The position numbers and the translations under genes are program-made. From Methyloversatilis sp. XJ19-49 (GTDB taxonomy: Bacteria; Pseudomonadota; Gammaproteobacteria; Burkholderiales; Rhodocyclaceae): a DNA stretch of 64,000 nucleotides. Below, piece after piece: positions 17,172 to 25,708 of this stretch. Where the stretch lies: positions 1 to 64,000 of the forward strand of contig NZ_JANINI010000002.1 of the NCBI RefSeq assembly GCF_024580145.1, read 5' to 3'. Position 1 is the first letter of the stretch, and the number at the start of each line of letters is the position of its first letter. The notes under the pieces were generated by a model, which was not told the DNA's origin, ran no database searches, and worked only from the letters and a program-made list of their open reading frames with translations.

Positions 17172-17252
17172 AGGCCGCCGCTCCGACCGACGGGGTGAGG
17201 CCCGGCAGTCAGGAAGCCGGACCCCGCCGCGAGCCAGACCGTCACCGACCGA

Positions 17253-17516
17253 TCAATGCACCCGGCGGCGCGGGGCGGCGGCGGGGCCGCCACGACCTTC
17301 GATTTCGCGGAAGGTGATGCGGCCCTTGCTGAAGTCGTAGGGCGACAGTTCAAGCGACACCTTGTCGCCGGCGAGGATGCGGATGTGGTGCTTGCGCATC
17401 TTGCCCGAGGTGTAGGCGATGATCTGGTGACCGTTCTCCAGCGTCACGCGAAAGCGCGAATCCGGCAGCACTTCGGTCACGACGCCATTCATGTCTATCA
17501 GTTCTTCTTTGGCCAT
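17253..17516 (-). CDS. infA: Translation initiation factor IF-1
   Basis: 87 residues with the S1/OB-fold IF-1 pattern: [58 protein letters not shown], then [11 protein letters not shown]-1 binds the 30S A site and helps start translation. The C-terminal tail ([15 protein letters not shown]) is longer than the usual 72-residue protein, as in the second IF-1 copy that many betaproteobacteria carry away from the ribosomal protein operon; this may be such a copy. GGAG lies 8 nt before ATG 17516. No ribosomal protein genes are nearby. Confidence 0.93.
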   Translation of the reverse strand: MAKEELIDMNGVVTEVLPDSRFRVTLENGHQIIAYTSGKMRKHHIRILAGDKVSLELSPYDFSKGRITFREIEGRGGPAAAPRRRVH

Positions 17517-18108
17517 GGGTGAATCTCCAGGTTGAATTGGGTGCAGGCACGCCGACCGCGCGCCGGTGCCGGGGTCTGCCGGATCGATGGCGCGCTGATC
17601 AGCGGTGGTCTGCAGGCACACGTGCCCGACAGACAGGTTGAGGCGGATCGTCCGCGCGTTGCCGCATCGAAAGGATGCAGCGTCTGCACGGTGACCGGCG
17701 GGTGAGCTCTGCGGACTGGAGCCCGGGGCAATCCCGGAGCGCTGGCGTCCTGCGGCGGCCCTGCCGCGAGTGCCGAAGCAGCACACGGCCCTTGCGGGGA
17801 CGCCGGTTTCAGAGGGTGAAAATCCGGTGGGAACGGAATGCGGGTACAACGGGCGATGTCATGGCCGCGCGACATTTGCCGCCGGCCGACCTACACCACC
17901 CCGTACTATGCCCTGAATCGATGCCTTCTGCAGCGCTTTCTTCCGGATCGCCGACACGCCACGCCCGCATTGAGGGGCACAATGATGTCTCACGGCAGCG
18001 CAACACCCATGACGATGTCGCGCCGTCCCTCGGGTTTCCAGCGTCTCATCGCACCCTGCCCGCGCCCTGCCATCCCCGGGCCCGACCCACTGAATGGATC
18101 TTGCCTTG
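17517..18108. other. Intergenic stretch, 592 bp, no gene recognised
   Basis: This lies between the divergent infA and protease genes. Open frames exist on both strands but have no ribosome binding site and no sensible composition. A phrase GGGTGAAAATCC near 17813 recalls a cobalamin riboswitch, but the rest of that element is missing. The promoters of both genes should be here; I cannot point to them. Confidence 0.4.
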
Positions 18109-18840
18109 ATGATCGAACCCATACTGCTGACTGCCGCGCGCGTGTGCACGCTCGAAGGACAGCGCGTGCTGACCAATGCGAGCGGCTTCTTCTTCGAACG
18201 CGACGAACGCCTCTTCCTGGTCACGAGCCGCCACGTGGTGGTCGATGAACCGAGCAAGCACTTCCCGGACAGCCTCGAGATCGAACTGCACACCGACTCG
18301 GCCAACCTGGCCGAATCCACCGGCTTTTCGATTCCGCTGTACCGCGGCGGCAAGAGCATCTGGCGTCAGGGCCAGGACACGGCGGGCGAAATCGACGTCG
18401 CGGTGATCGAGATCGAACGCGCGGCACTGCCGGCCAAGACGGTCTATCGCGCCTTCACGCCGGCCCATCTGGAGGTCGATACGCGACAGATCGAGGTCGG
18501 CAGCCTGCTGCTGGTGGTCGGTTTCCCGCTCGGCTTTCACGACACGCTGCACCACATGCCGGTGGTGCGCCACGCGGTCATTGCGTCGTCATTCGGCCTG
18601 CGCTTTCAGGGCGAAGGCTATTTTCTGACCGACGCACGCACCCATCGCGGCACCAGCGGTGCACCGGTGGTGATGCGCGCTCCGGCGGGCAGCGTCGCCA
18701 AGGGCGATCTGCCCTGGCAGCTGCTCGGCGTGCATTCGGCCCGGCTCGACGTCGGCACACGCGACCGCAAGCTCGACGAGGCGCTCGGCCTGAACTGCGC
18801 CTGGTACGCCGACATCCTGATGACGCTGACCGAAAGCTGA
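18109..18840 (+). CDS. Trypsin-like serine protease (S1/HtrA-like fold), cytoplasmic
   Basis: 243 residues. A complete catalytic triad can be placed: His42 (VTSRHVVV), Asp96 (AGEIDVAVIEI) and Ser183 (HRGTSGAPVVM). The fold resembles DegP/HtrA-type trypsin-like peptidases without PDZ domains. No signal peptide or membrane segment is present, which is unusual; it may act in the cytoplasm or be a non-secreted regulator. Starts at 18094 (MDLALM) and 18109 (MIEPILLT) are both possible, as neither has a good ribosome binding site. It is followed 93 bp later by the exported glycosidase-like gene on the same strand. Confidence 0.8.
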   Translation: MIEPILLTAARVCTLEGQRVLTNASGFFFERDERLFLVTSRHVVVDEPSKHFPDSLEIELHTDSANLAESTGFSIPLYRGGKSIWRQGQDTAGEIDVAVIEIERAALPAKTVYRAFTPAHLEVDTRQIEVGSLLLVVGFPLGFHDTLHHMPVVRHAVIASSFGLRFQGEGYFLTDARTHRGTSGAPVVMRAPAGSVAKGDLPWQLLGVHSARLDVGTRDRKLDEALGLNCAWYADILMTLTES

Positions 18841-18933
18841 CCGCTCCGCCCGGGAACGCGAAACGCGGCAAGGGCTCTCACCCGTGCCCGCTGCACCTCG
18901 TGGCGGACTGATCAGGACTTCCCGGTGCCCGGC

Positions 18934-20142
18934 ATGAACTTGAATGCCCTCTTTCGCATGACCCGCTGCCTGCTGCTGCTGGTGTGTGCGGGCGCACCGG
19001 CGTGGGCGAGCGCACCGGCCTGGCAGGGCGCCGCGTTCGAAGGCGACCGTGCGACGCTGGAAAAGCTCGCGCAGGCTGGCGCAAAGGTGGTACGGGTATA
19101 TCGCGAATCCGATGTGTGGGTGCTCGACGCGGCACACCGGCTGGGCATGAAGGTGGTCATGGGACTGTGGCTAGGCCATCCGCGCCACGGCTTCCGGCTC
19201 GATGACCCGGCGGCGGTGCGCGCGCAGGAACAGTCGGTGCGCCGCTTCGTCACCCGGTATCGCGCCCATCCGGCACTGCTGGCCTGGGGCGTCGGCAACG
19301 AGGTGGAAACCGGGGTCGCCGATCCGGAGCCGATCTGGCAGGAGGTGAACCGGCTGGCCGGCATCGTGAAGTCGCTCGACCCCGACCACCCGACGCTGAT
19401 GGTGGTCGCGGACAACAGCGACGACTGGCTCGCACCGCTCGCCCGCTGTTGCGCATCAGTGGATCTGCTCGGGCTCAACCTCTACGGCGGCTCGGTGTTC
19501 CAGCTGCCCGAGCGGCTGCGCCGCCTGGGCATCGTGAAGCCGGTCGTGGTGACCGAACTGGGACCGCTGGGCCAGTGGCAGGCGGGGCGCAAGCCCTGGG
19601 GCGCACCGGTGGAACTGACCAGCAGCCAGAAGGCCGATTTCTTCCGCGACGCGCTGGCCTTTCTGGCCGCCCAGCCGCAGGTCGCGGGCGCCTTTCCCTT
19701 CCTGTGGGGCGCAAAGCAGGAACAGACCGGCACGTGGCACGGCCTGCTGCTGGCCGACGGCAGCCCTACCGCCATGACCGACGCGCTGTCCGCTGCCTGG
19801 GGCCGGCCGGTGACGCAGGCCGCACCGCTGATCCGCGGCATAGGCATCGCGGCCGACGACTTCTCGCCCGGACAGACGATGTCGGCCGGCGTGGACGCCG
19901 CATCCTTCGACGGCTCAACGCTGGCCACGACGTGGGAGGTGCGTGCCGAAGCAACCGACCTGCGCGAAGGCGGCGATCACGAAGCCGCGCCGCCGCGCAT
20001 CGACGTCGCAGTGCAGCAGGCCGATGCGCAGAGCGTCCGTTTCACCGCCCCGGCTGCACCCGGCGCCTACCGGCTGTTCATCACCGTGCGCGACCGGCTG
20101 GGCAAGGCTGCGACCGCCAATCTTCCGTTCCGGGTGCGCTGA
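18934..20142 (+). CDS. Exported glycoside hydrolase-like protein (GH2/GH5-type TIM barrel) with C-terminal beta domain
   Basis: 402 residues. A signal peptide (MTRCLLLLVCAGAPAWA) leads to a TIM-barrel with the clan GH-A motifs: LAWGVGNEVET with acid/base Glu126, and VVVTELGPLG with nucleophile-like Glu208. The barrel start AAFEGDRATLEKLAQAGAKVVRVYRE is typical of GH2 C-terminal or related beta-1,3-glucan enzymes. After about residue 305 comes a separate beta-sandwich (GIGIADDFSPGQT, then AYRLFITVRDRLGKAATANLPF), probably a carbohydrate or scaffold module. The substrate is unknown. ATG 18934 is preferred to the in-frame GTG at 18925. Confidence 0.75.
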   Translation: MNLNALFRMTRCLLLLVCAGAPAWASAPAWQGAAFEGDRATLEKLAQAGAKVVRVYRESDVWVLDAAHRLGMKVVMGLWLGHPRHGFRLDDPAAVRAQEQSVRRFVTRYRAHPALLAWGVGNEVETGVADPEPIWQEVNRLAGIVKSLDPDHPTLMVVADNSDDWLAPLARCCASVDLLGLNLYGGSVFQLPERLRRLGIVKPVVVTELGPLGQWQAGRKPWGAPVELTSSQKADFFRDALAFLAAQPQVAGAFPFLWGAKQEQTGTWHGLLLADGSPTAMTDALSAAWGRPVTQAAPLIRGIGIAADDFSPGQTMSAGVDAASFDGSTLATTWEVRAEATDLREGGDHEAAPPRIDVAVQQADAQSVRFTAPAAPGAYRLFITVRDRLGKAATANLPFRVR

Positions 20143-20180
20143 GGCGAACGGGGTACGTGTGTCGCGGCTTGTGGGTGAAA

Positions 20181-20198
20181 GGGGCCGCCGCTCCCACA
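20181..20198. repeat. REP-like end
   Basis: GGGGCCGCCGCTCCCACA matches one arm of the REP-like unit. It lies between the convergent ends of the glycosidase-like gene and srkA, the same kind of position as the copies at 15.5 and 17.1 kb. Confidence 0.65.
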
Positions 20199-20228
20199 GG
20201 CCGCGCGGGACCGTCCGCGCGAAATCGC

Positions 20229-21266
20229 TCAGCGCACAGCCCGCTCGAGCCACAGGGCGGGTTCTTCCATCGCGGCGACCTGTTCGCGCAATTCGAGAAT
20301 GCGCGCCTCCCAGTAGCGCGGCGTGTCGAACCACGGAAAGGCGGTCGGGAACGCCGGGTCCTGCCAGCGGCGGGCGATCCAGCCACTGTGGTGGATCAAC
20401 CGCAGGGTACGCAGCGCCTCGATCAGCTGCAGTTCGCGCGGGTCGAATTCACAGAATTCCTCGTATCCGGCCAGCACCTTGCCGAGCTGTTCGGCGCGGT
20501 CCGCCCGCTCGCCGGACAGCAGCATCCACAGGTCCTGCACGGCCGGCGCCATGCGGCTGTCGTCGAAATCGACGAAATGCGGCCCCTGCCCTTCAACCCA
20601 CAGCATGTTGCCGATGTGGCAATCGCCGTGCGTGCGGATGCGGCGGATCGCGCCGCCGCGCTCGAACGCGGCCCGCACGCCGTCGAGCGCCTGTGCGGTG
20701 ATGCCGCGATAGACGCCTTCCAGTTCCGGCGGCACGAAGTGGTGGTCGAGTACGAAGGCCGCCGGCTCCTCGCCGAAACTGGCGATGTCGAGCGAAGGCC
20801 GATGCACATACGGCTGCACCGCGCCGAGCGCATGGATGCGGCCCATGAAGCGGCCAATCCATTCCAGCGTGTCGGCGCGGTCGAATTCGGGCGCCCGCCC
20901 GCCGCGGCGTGGAAAGACGGCGAAGCGATAACCGGCGTGCGTCATCAGCGTGCTGCCGCACGGCAATTCGAGCGGTGCGACGACCGGAATCTCGCGCGCC
21001 GCCAGCTCGAGGCAAAAGGCGTGCTCTTCCAGGATGGCGGCGTCGGTCCAGCGCGCCGGGCGGTAGAACTTGACGATCATCGGCGCGCCGTCATCGACGC
21101 CGACCTGATAGACACGGTTTTCGAAGCTGTTCAGGGCCAGCAGGCGGCCGTCGACCGCGTAGCCTGCGGCTTCGAGTGCGTCGAGCACGGCTTCGGGGGT
21201 GAGCCCCGAGTAGGGTTGAAACTCGGGCCGAAGCTCGGGCGGCACATCGGTGTCTGATTCGTTCAT
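20229..21266 (-). CDS. srkA: Stress response kinase A (YihE/RdoA)
   Basis: 345 residues of the YihE group of aminoglycoside-phosphotransferase-like Ser/Thr kinases. Nucleotide-loop motif LNSFENRVYQV near residue 45, MIVKFYRP near 64, catalytic loop THGDCHIGNMLW near 210-222 and metal-binding FVDFDDSRM near 229 are all present. In E. coli it phosphorylates protein targets and counters stress-induced death (MazF pathway). The gene often lies with dsbA in enterics, but not here. It is divergent from queE, whose start lies 87 bp away. Confidence 0.9.
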   Translation of the reverse strand: MNESDTDVPPELRPEFQPYSGLTPEAVLDALEAAGYAVDGRLLALNSFENRVYQVGVDDGAPMIVKFYRPARWTDAAILEEHAFCLELAAREIPVVAPLELPCGSTLMTHAGYRFAVFPRRGGRAPEFDRADTLEWIGRFMGRIHALGAVQPYVHRPSLDIASFGEEPAAFVLDHHFVPPELEGVYRGITAQALDGVRAAFERGGAIRRIRTHGDCHIGNMLWVEGQGPHFVDFDDSRMAPAVQDLWMLLSGERADRAEQLGKVLAGYEEFCEFDPRELQLIEALRTLRLIHHSGWIARRWQDPAFPTAFPWFDTPRYWEARILELREQVAAMEEPALWLERAVR

Positions 21267-21353
21267 CGTGTCTCGTTGAATGAGGGGCCCAACCTTGAAT
21301 TCGGGGTCGGCAACCCCTACCCTAGCGCGTTTCCCGCCGCAACTGCGCTCGCC

Positions 21354-21986
21354 GTGACGTATCAGGTAAAGGAAATCTTCTACACGCTGCAGGGCGAAGG
21401 GCTGAATGCCGGCCGGGCCGCGGTGTTCTGCCGCTTCGCCGGCTGCAATCTCTGGAGCGGCCGCGAGGCGGACCGCGCAAGCGCGCAGTGCCGCTTCTGC
21501 GATACCGATTTCGTCGGCACCGACGGCACGCTGGGCGGCCGTCACGCACAGGCCGGCACGCTGGCCGACACGATCGCGGGCTGCTGGGCCGGCGCGGGCG
21601 GCTCGCGTCTGGTCGTACTGACCGGCGGCGAGCCGCTGCTGCAGCTCGACAGCGCACTGATCGACGCGCTGCATGCGCGCGACTTCGAAATCGCCGTCGA
21701 AACCAATGGCACGCTGGCCGCACCCGACGGCATCGACTGGATCTGCGTCAGTCCCAAAGCCGGCAACGACGTGGTGCTGCGCCATGGCCACGAACTGAAG
21801 GTGGTCGTACCGCAGCCCGGGCTGGATCTCGCGGCGATGGAAAACTGGGATTTCCGGCACTTTCTGGTGCAGCCGATGGACAATGCGGCGGCGGTTGACA
21901 ACCGCCGCTGGGCGATCGACTGGTGCATGCGCCATCCGCGCTGGCGGCTGAGCCACCAGACGCACAAGGCGCTGGGCATCCGCTGA
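21354..21986 (+). CDS. queE: 7-carboxy-7-deazaguanine synthase QueE
   Basis: 210 residues. A radical-SAM enzyme converting 6-carboxytetrahydropterin to 7-carboxy-7-deazaguanine on the way to queuosine. The 4Fe-4S ligands are Cys31, Cys46 and Cys49 (FAGCNLWSG...QCRFCDTDFVG), i.e. CX14CX2C, the expanded spacing known from Burkholderia QueE. FYTLQGEG near the start and LTGGEPLLQ near residue 88 are the usual substrate and SAM-binding motifs. GTG at 21354 gives the standard N-terminus; an upstream ATG at 21276 would add 26 unrelated residues. queD follows after 97 bp. Confidence 0.93.
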   Translation: MTYQVKEIFYTLQGEGLNAGRAAVFCRFAGCNLWSGREADRASAQCRFCDTDFVGTDGTLGGRHAQAGTLADTIAGCWAGAGGSRLVVLTGGEPLLQLDSALIDALHARDFEIAVETNGTLAAPDGIDWICVSPKAGNDVVLRHGHELKVVVPQPGLDLAAMENWDFRHFLVQPMDNAAAVDNRRWAIDWCMRHPRWRLSHQTHKALGIR

Positions 21987-22083
21987 TCGACGCCGTCGCG
22001 ACGGCCGTCCGCGTGCGCAGCGTCCTGTGGTGAATCCATGCACCGCGTTTTCCTTCAATCCTGATTTCCTTCACCTTTCAAAG

Positions 22084-22449
22084 ATGGTCGTCGAACTCAG
22101 TCAGCGCTTCTACTTCGAAGCCGCACACACCCTGCGCCGCAAGGTCGATACCGACAGCAGCCTGCGCATCCACGGCCACACCTATCATGCCGAAGTGATG
22201 CTGCGCGGCGAGCCCGACCCGATCAGCGGCATGCTGGTCGATCTCGCGTTGCTGCGTGCGGCACTGGCCGGCGTGCGCGACGCGCTCGACCACCGCTTTC
22301 TGGATGAAGTCGCCGGCCTCGGCCCGGCAACGCTGGAAAACCTGTGCCAGTTCATCTGGCGCGCGCTGGCGCCGCAGTTGCCGCAACTGGCGCGCGTCAC
22401 CGTGGAGCGTCAGGCCTCGGGCGACAAGTGCGCGCTGTGCGCGGCTTGA
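22084..22449 (+). CDS. queD: QueD-like 6-carboxytetrahydropterin synthase, catalytic Cys replaced by Ser
   Basis: 121 residues, the same length as E. coli QueD. Zinc ligands His15 (FEAAH), His30 and His32 (RIHGHTYH) are present, and so are DHRFLD and the Glu of VERQASGDKC. But where E. coli has HKCGRLHGH this protein reads DSSLRIHGH, so Ser26 takes the place of the catalytic cysteine. Either it uses another thiol (the C-terminal CALC pair is a candidate) or it performs a variant T-fold reaction. Its position after queE supports a role in queuosine synthesis. The pbpC frame begins immediately: a TTG overlaps the stop codon. Confidence 0.82.
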   Translation: MVVELSQRFYFEAAHTLRRKVDTDSSLRIHGHTYHAEVMLRGEPDPISGMLVDLALLRAALAGVRDALDHRFLDEVAGLGPATLENLCQFIWRALAPQLPQLARVTVERQASGDKCALCAA

Positions 22450-22475
22450 GTCAGCCGACATCGTGCCGCGATGCA

Positions 22476-24497
22476 ATGCGGTGCGCGCTGTCTTCCATCT
22501 GTCTGCTGGCCAGCACGGCTGCGCACGCGCTGGCGCCCGACTTCGACACAGTGCGCGATGCCTGGCGCCCGTCGGAAGCGCGTCTGCTCGATCGTTACGG
22601 CGAGCCGCTGGCCGAAGTGCGGGTCGACTTCGACGAACGGCGCCTCGACTGGGTCAGCGCCCGTGCGTTGTCGCAGCCGCTGGTGCGTGCGCTGCTGGCA
22701 GCCGAGGACAAACGCTTTCTGCAGCACGACGGCGTGGACTGGCAGGCGCTGGCCGGAGCCACCTGGGACAATCTGTGGCGCGCGCTGGAAGGCCGTCGGC
22801 CGCGCGGCGCGTCGACCCTGACCATGCAGCTGGCCGGCCTGATCGACCCGGCGCTGCGCCTTCAGGGCACGCGGCGCAGCGTCGGCCAGAAGTGGGATCA
22901 GGCAGCCGCGGCGCGCCAGATCGAGCGGCGCTGGAACAAGGCGCAGATACTCGAAGCGTATTTCAATCTGGCCCCGTTCCGCAGCGAACTGCGCGGCATC
23001 GGTGCCGCCTCGCGCGGCCTGTTCGGCAAGGATCCGGACGCGGTCGATGCGGTGGAGGCGGTGCTGCTGGCCGCGCTGCTGCGCGGCCCCAACGCGTCGG
23101 CCGACAAGGTCGCGATGCGTGCCTGCGCGGTGGCCAGGCGACTCGATCCGGCGCCGGACTGCCGCGACATCCGGACGCGCGCCGACGCCGTGCTGTTGCA
23201 GCGCTACCGCATCGAGCCACGCTGGCAGGATGCCACAGCGCTGGCGCGCCGGCTGCTGCGCGAACCCGGCGAGCAACGCCCGACCACGCTGGACGCCCGG
23301 CTGCAGCGGCGCGCCCTGCAGGCGCTGGGCGGTACGCGCGGCGATACCTCCGTGGTGGTGCTCGAGAATCTGACCGGTGAAGTGCGTGTCTGGGGCGGCG
23401 GGCCGGACAATGCCGACACCGTGCTGCAGCGTCAGCCGGCCGGCAGCGCGTTGCAACCCTTCATGTATGGCATGGCGATCGAGCAGCGCTGGCTGACCGC
23501 GGCTTCGGTGCTCGACGACAGCCCGGCCTTCGTCACCCTGCCCCTGCCCCCGGGCTTGCCCGATCGCGAGCCACGAGGCGCCGTCAGCGTGCGCAGCGCA
23601 CTGGGCCTCGGCGCCGATATTCCCGCATTGCGCGTGCGCGCGCTGATCGGCGACGATGCGCTGGACGCCACCCTGCAGGCACACGGCCTGACAGCCGCGT
23701 CGAACGGCGGCGCGCGCGCCAGCCTGATCGAACTGGCGAATGCCTACCGCACCTTTGCCAGCGCCGGCCTGTGGAGCGCCTGGCGGCTAGAACCGGTCAC
23801 TGCGGCCGACGCGCTACCCGGATCACCGACGCAGCGACTGTGGTCGCCGGCCGCGGCCTGGATTGTCGGCGACCTGCTGACCGTGCGTCCGACCGAAGGC
23901 GAAGCGGTACCACGGCCCTGGGCGGCACTGATGAATGGCCGTTCAGCCGACCGTTCGGTCTGGTGGTCGGTCGGATTCACGCGCCACTACACGGTTGCGC
24001 TGCGCGCGCCGCGACCGGTCGCCGCTACATGGCTCGCACTGATCGACGCACTGGACGGACCACCGTTAGAGCCGGCGTATGAGCACCCTGGCGCGCCGCC
24101 GGGCGTGGAGCGCTTACGCGTGCAGTTCGAGCCGGCGATCGAACCGGCGCGTGACGAGTACTTTCTGCCCGGCACCCAGCAAGCGTTCGTCGATGCCACG
24201 GTGCGCGATGTATCCGAAGGGCCGCGCATCGTGCTGCCAACCAGCGGCGTGAAGCTGGTCAGCGCGGCGCTGCCGGCCGGCCGCCAGACCATGCTGTTCG
24301 AGGCCCGCCCGCCACTTCCGGGGCTGGTCTGGCTGATCAATGGCGAACGCCTGCAGGCAGTCGAAGGGCGCGCGCTGTGGAGCCCGCGCCCCGGCCGGCA
24401 TCGGCTGGCGCTGCTCGACGCCGCCGGCCTGCAGGTCGAGTCGATGGGATTCGAGGTGCGGCTCGACGATTCCGCTCCGCCGACCTCGGCGCCCTGA
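22476..24497 (+). CDS. pbpC: Penicillin-binding protein 1C with intact glycosyltransferase and degenerate transpeptidase
   Basis: 673 residues: a signal-like N-terminus (ALSSICLLASTAAHALA), then a GT51 domain with its motifs AAEDKRFLQHDGVDW (catalytic Glu76), RGASTLTMQLAG and QILEAYFNLAPF. The transpeptidase region (about 290-560) keeps the PBP1C layout, but the active-site SxxK is SALQ (Ser324, Lys replaced by Gln), and the KTG box is replaced around residue 486 by NGRSADRSVWW. The C-terminal BiPBP domain (RIVLPTSGVKLV onward) is present. It should therefore polymerise glycan without crosslinking. ATG 22476 is preferred; a TTG at 22446 overlapping the queD stop is possible. The usual alpha-2-macroglobulin partner is absent. 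Confidence 0.88.
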   Translation: MRCALSSICLLASTAAHALAPDFDTVRDAWRPSEARLLDRYGEPLAEVRVDFDERRLDWVSARALSQPLVRALLAAEDKRFLQHDGVDWQALAGATWDNLWRALEGRRPRGASTLTMQLAGLIDPALRLQGTRRSVGQKWDQAAAARQIERRWNKAQILEAYFNLAPFRSELRGIGAASRGLFGKDPDAVDAVEAVLLAALLRGPNASADKVAMRACAVARRLDPAPDCRDIRTRADAVLLQRYRIEPRWQDATALARRLLREPGEQRPTTLDARLQRRALQALGGTRGDTSVVVLENLTGEVRVWGGGPDNADTVLQRQPAGSALQPFMYGMAIEQRWLTAASVLDDSPAFVTLPLPPGLPDREPRGAVSVRSALGLGADIPALRVRALIGDDALDATLQAHGLTAASNGGARASLIELANAYRTFASAGLWSAWRLEPVTAADALPGSPTQRLWSPAAAWIVGDLLTVRPTEGEAVPRPWAALMNGRSADRSVWWSVGFTRHYTVALRAPRPVAATWLALIDALDGPPLEPAYEHPGAPPGVERLRVQFEPAIEPARDEYFLPGTQQAFVDATVRDVSEGPRIVLPTSGVKLVSAALPAGRQTMLFEARPPLPGLVWLINGERLQAVEGRALWSPRPGRHRLALLDAAGLQVESMGFEVRLDDSAPPTSAP

Positions 24498-25637
24498 TCA
24501 GAGTGTATGGCTGCGATCACCGCGCGCGAAGCCGGTGAGCTGCGATGCAATGCCGCGCGTCATGCAGATCACCTTGAACAGTTCGCCCATTTCGGCCGGC
24601 GACGTGAGCTGGTTCACTTCCGCGTTGCGCTTCGCGCGAGCGAGTGGTTCCGGTTCATCCGACAGCAGCGCTGGCAGGCCGCAGTTCAGCAGGAAGCTCG
24701 CTTGCGAGGTGTAGCCGGCGAGCGACAGACCGGCGTCGAATGCACTCTGCGCCACAGCGGTGAAGTCGATATGGGCCGTGATGTCGCACAGGCCGGGCAT
24801 CCAAATCGGCTCGGCATGCGCGTGGTGGCGGTAGTGGCACATCAGCGTGCCGGTGCTGCGGTCGGGGAGGTAATACTCGGCCTGCGGAAAGCCGTAGTCG
24901 ATCAGCAGCAGCGCACCGCAATCGATGCGCCGCGCCCACTCGGCCACCCAGGCGCGACCGGCCAGGCCCAGTTCGGTCTCGTAGCCGGGCGGCAGGCCAA
25001 GCGCGCGCGCGGCATCGGCGATCACGGGGGGGGCGACGCGCCAGCTCGGCACGATCTGCCCGTCACCATCCAGCACGATGCCGGCTTCCTCGATGCCCTG
25101 GACCGTGGTGCGGATGCGCTCGACCGGCAGGGCATCGAGCAGTTCGTTGCCGAACACCACGCCGCTGAAGCGCTCCGGCAGTGCATCCAGCCATTCGACC
25201 CGCCCGGCCAGCGCCGGCACTTCGCACTCGATCAGCGCACGCTGGCGCGCGCGCAGATCAGCCGACAGTTCGAGGATGCGGTAACTTTCGGGGGGACAGC
25301 CGATGCGATCGAGTGCGCGCAGCAGATCGGCGGCGAGCCGGCCGCTGCCGGCGCCTGCTTCCAGCAGGTGCGGCGCCGACAACTGCATCAACTCGGCAAG
25401 CTGGATCGCCAGACAGCGCCCGAACAGCGGCGACAGCTCGGGCGCGGTGACGAAATCACCGCCGCTGCCGAACTTTTGCAGCGCACCGCTGTAATAGCCG
25501 AGGCCGGGCGCATAAAGCGCGAGCGCCATGTAGCGACTGAACGGCATCCATCCGCTGCCGGCGATTTCCGCCCGGATCAGTGCCTGCAGGCGGGCGCTGT
25601 GGTCAAGGGCATCGGCGTCGGGAACAGGCAGGGACAT
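24498..25637 (-). CDS. MidA/NDUFAF7-like SAM-dependent methyltransferase (DUF185)
   Basis: 379 residues. Family marks in order: GWMPFSRYMALALYAPGLGYY, GDFVTAPELSPLFGRCLA, motif I LLEAGAGSGRLAADLLRAL, VVFGNELLDALPVERI and ALLLIDYGFPQAEYYLP. The mitochondrial relative NDUFAF7 methylates an arginine of the complex I subunit NDUFS2, and the bacterial protein may do likewise. It is convergent with pbpC (adjacent stops) and divergent from the pteridine reductase gene by 71 bp, an arrangement I recall as common in betaproteobacteria. Confidence 0.88.
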   Translation of the reverse strand: MSLPVPDADALDHSARLQALIRAEIAGSGWMPFSRYMALALYAPGLGYYSGALQKFGSGGDFVTAPELSPLFGRCLAIQLAELMQLSAPHLLEAGAGSGRLAADLLRALDRIGCPPESYRILELSADLRARQRALIECEVPALAGRVEWLDALPERFSGVVFGNELLDALPVERIRTTVQGIEEAGIVLDGDGQIVPSWRVAPPVIADAARALGLPPGYETELGLAGRAWVAEWARRIDCGALLLIDYGFPQAEYYLPDRSTGTLMCHYRHHAHAEPIWMPGLCDITAHIDFTAVAQSAFDAGLSLAGYTSQASFLLNCGLPALLSDEPEPLARAKRNAEVNQLTSPAEMGELFKVICMTRGIASQLTGFARGDRSHTL

Positions 25638-25708
25638 AAGGGCAATGGTTTGGGCGGGCTGCGCATGATGCGGCAACTGACGGGCGCGGCACAATCGGGC
25701 AGGACAAC

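Noticed and set aside
17800-17850. GGGTGAAAATCCGGTGGG, which recalls a cobalamin riboswitch box
   Set aside because: The downstream conserved segment with ACTGT and the kissing-loop partners are missing, and neither neighbour is a cobalamin gene.
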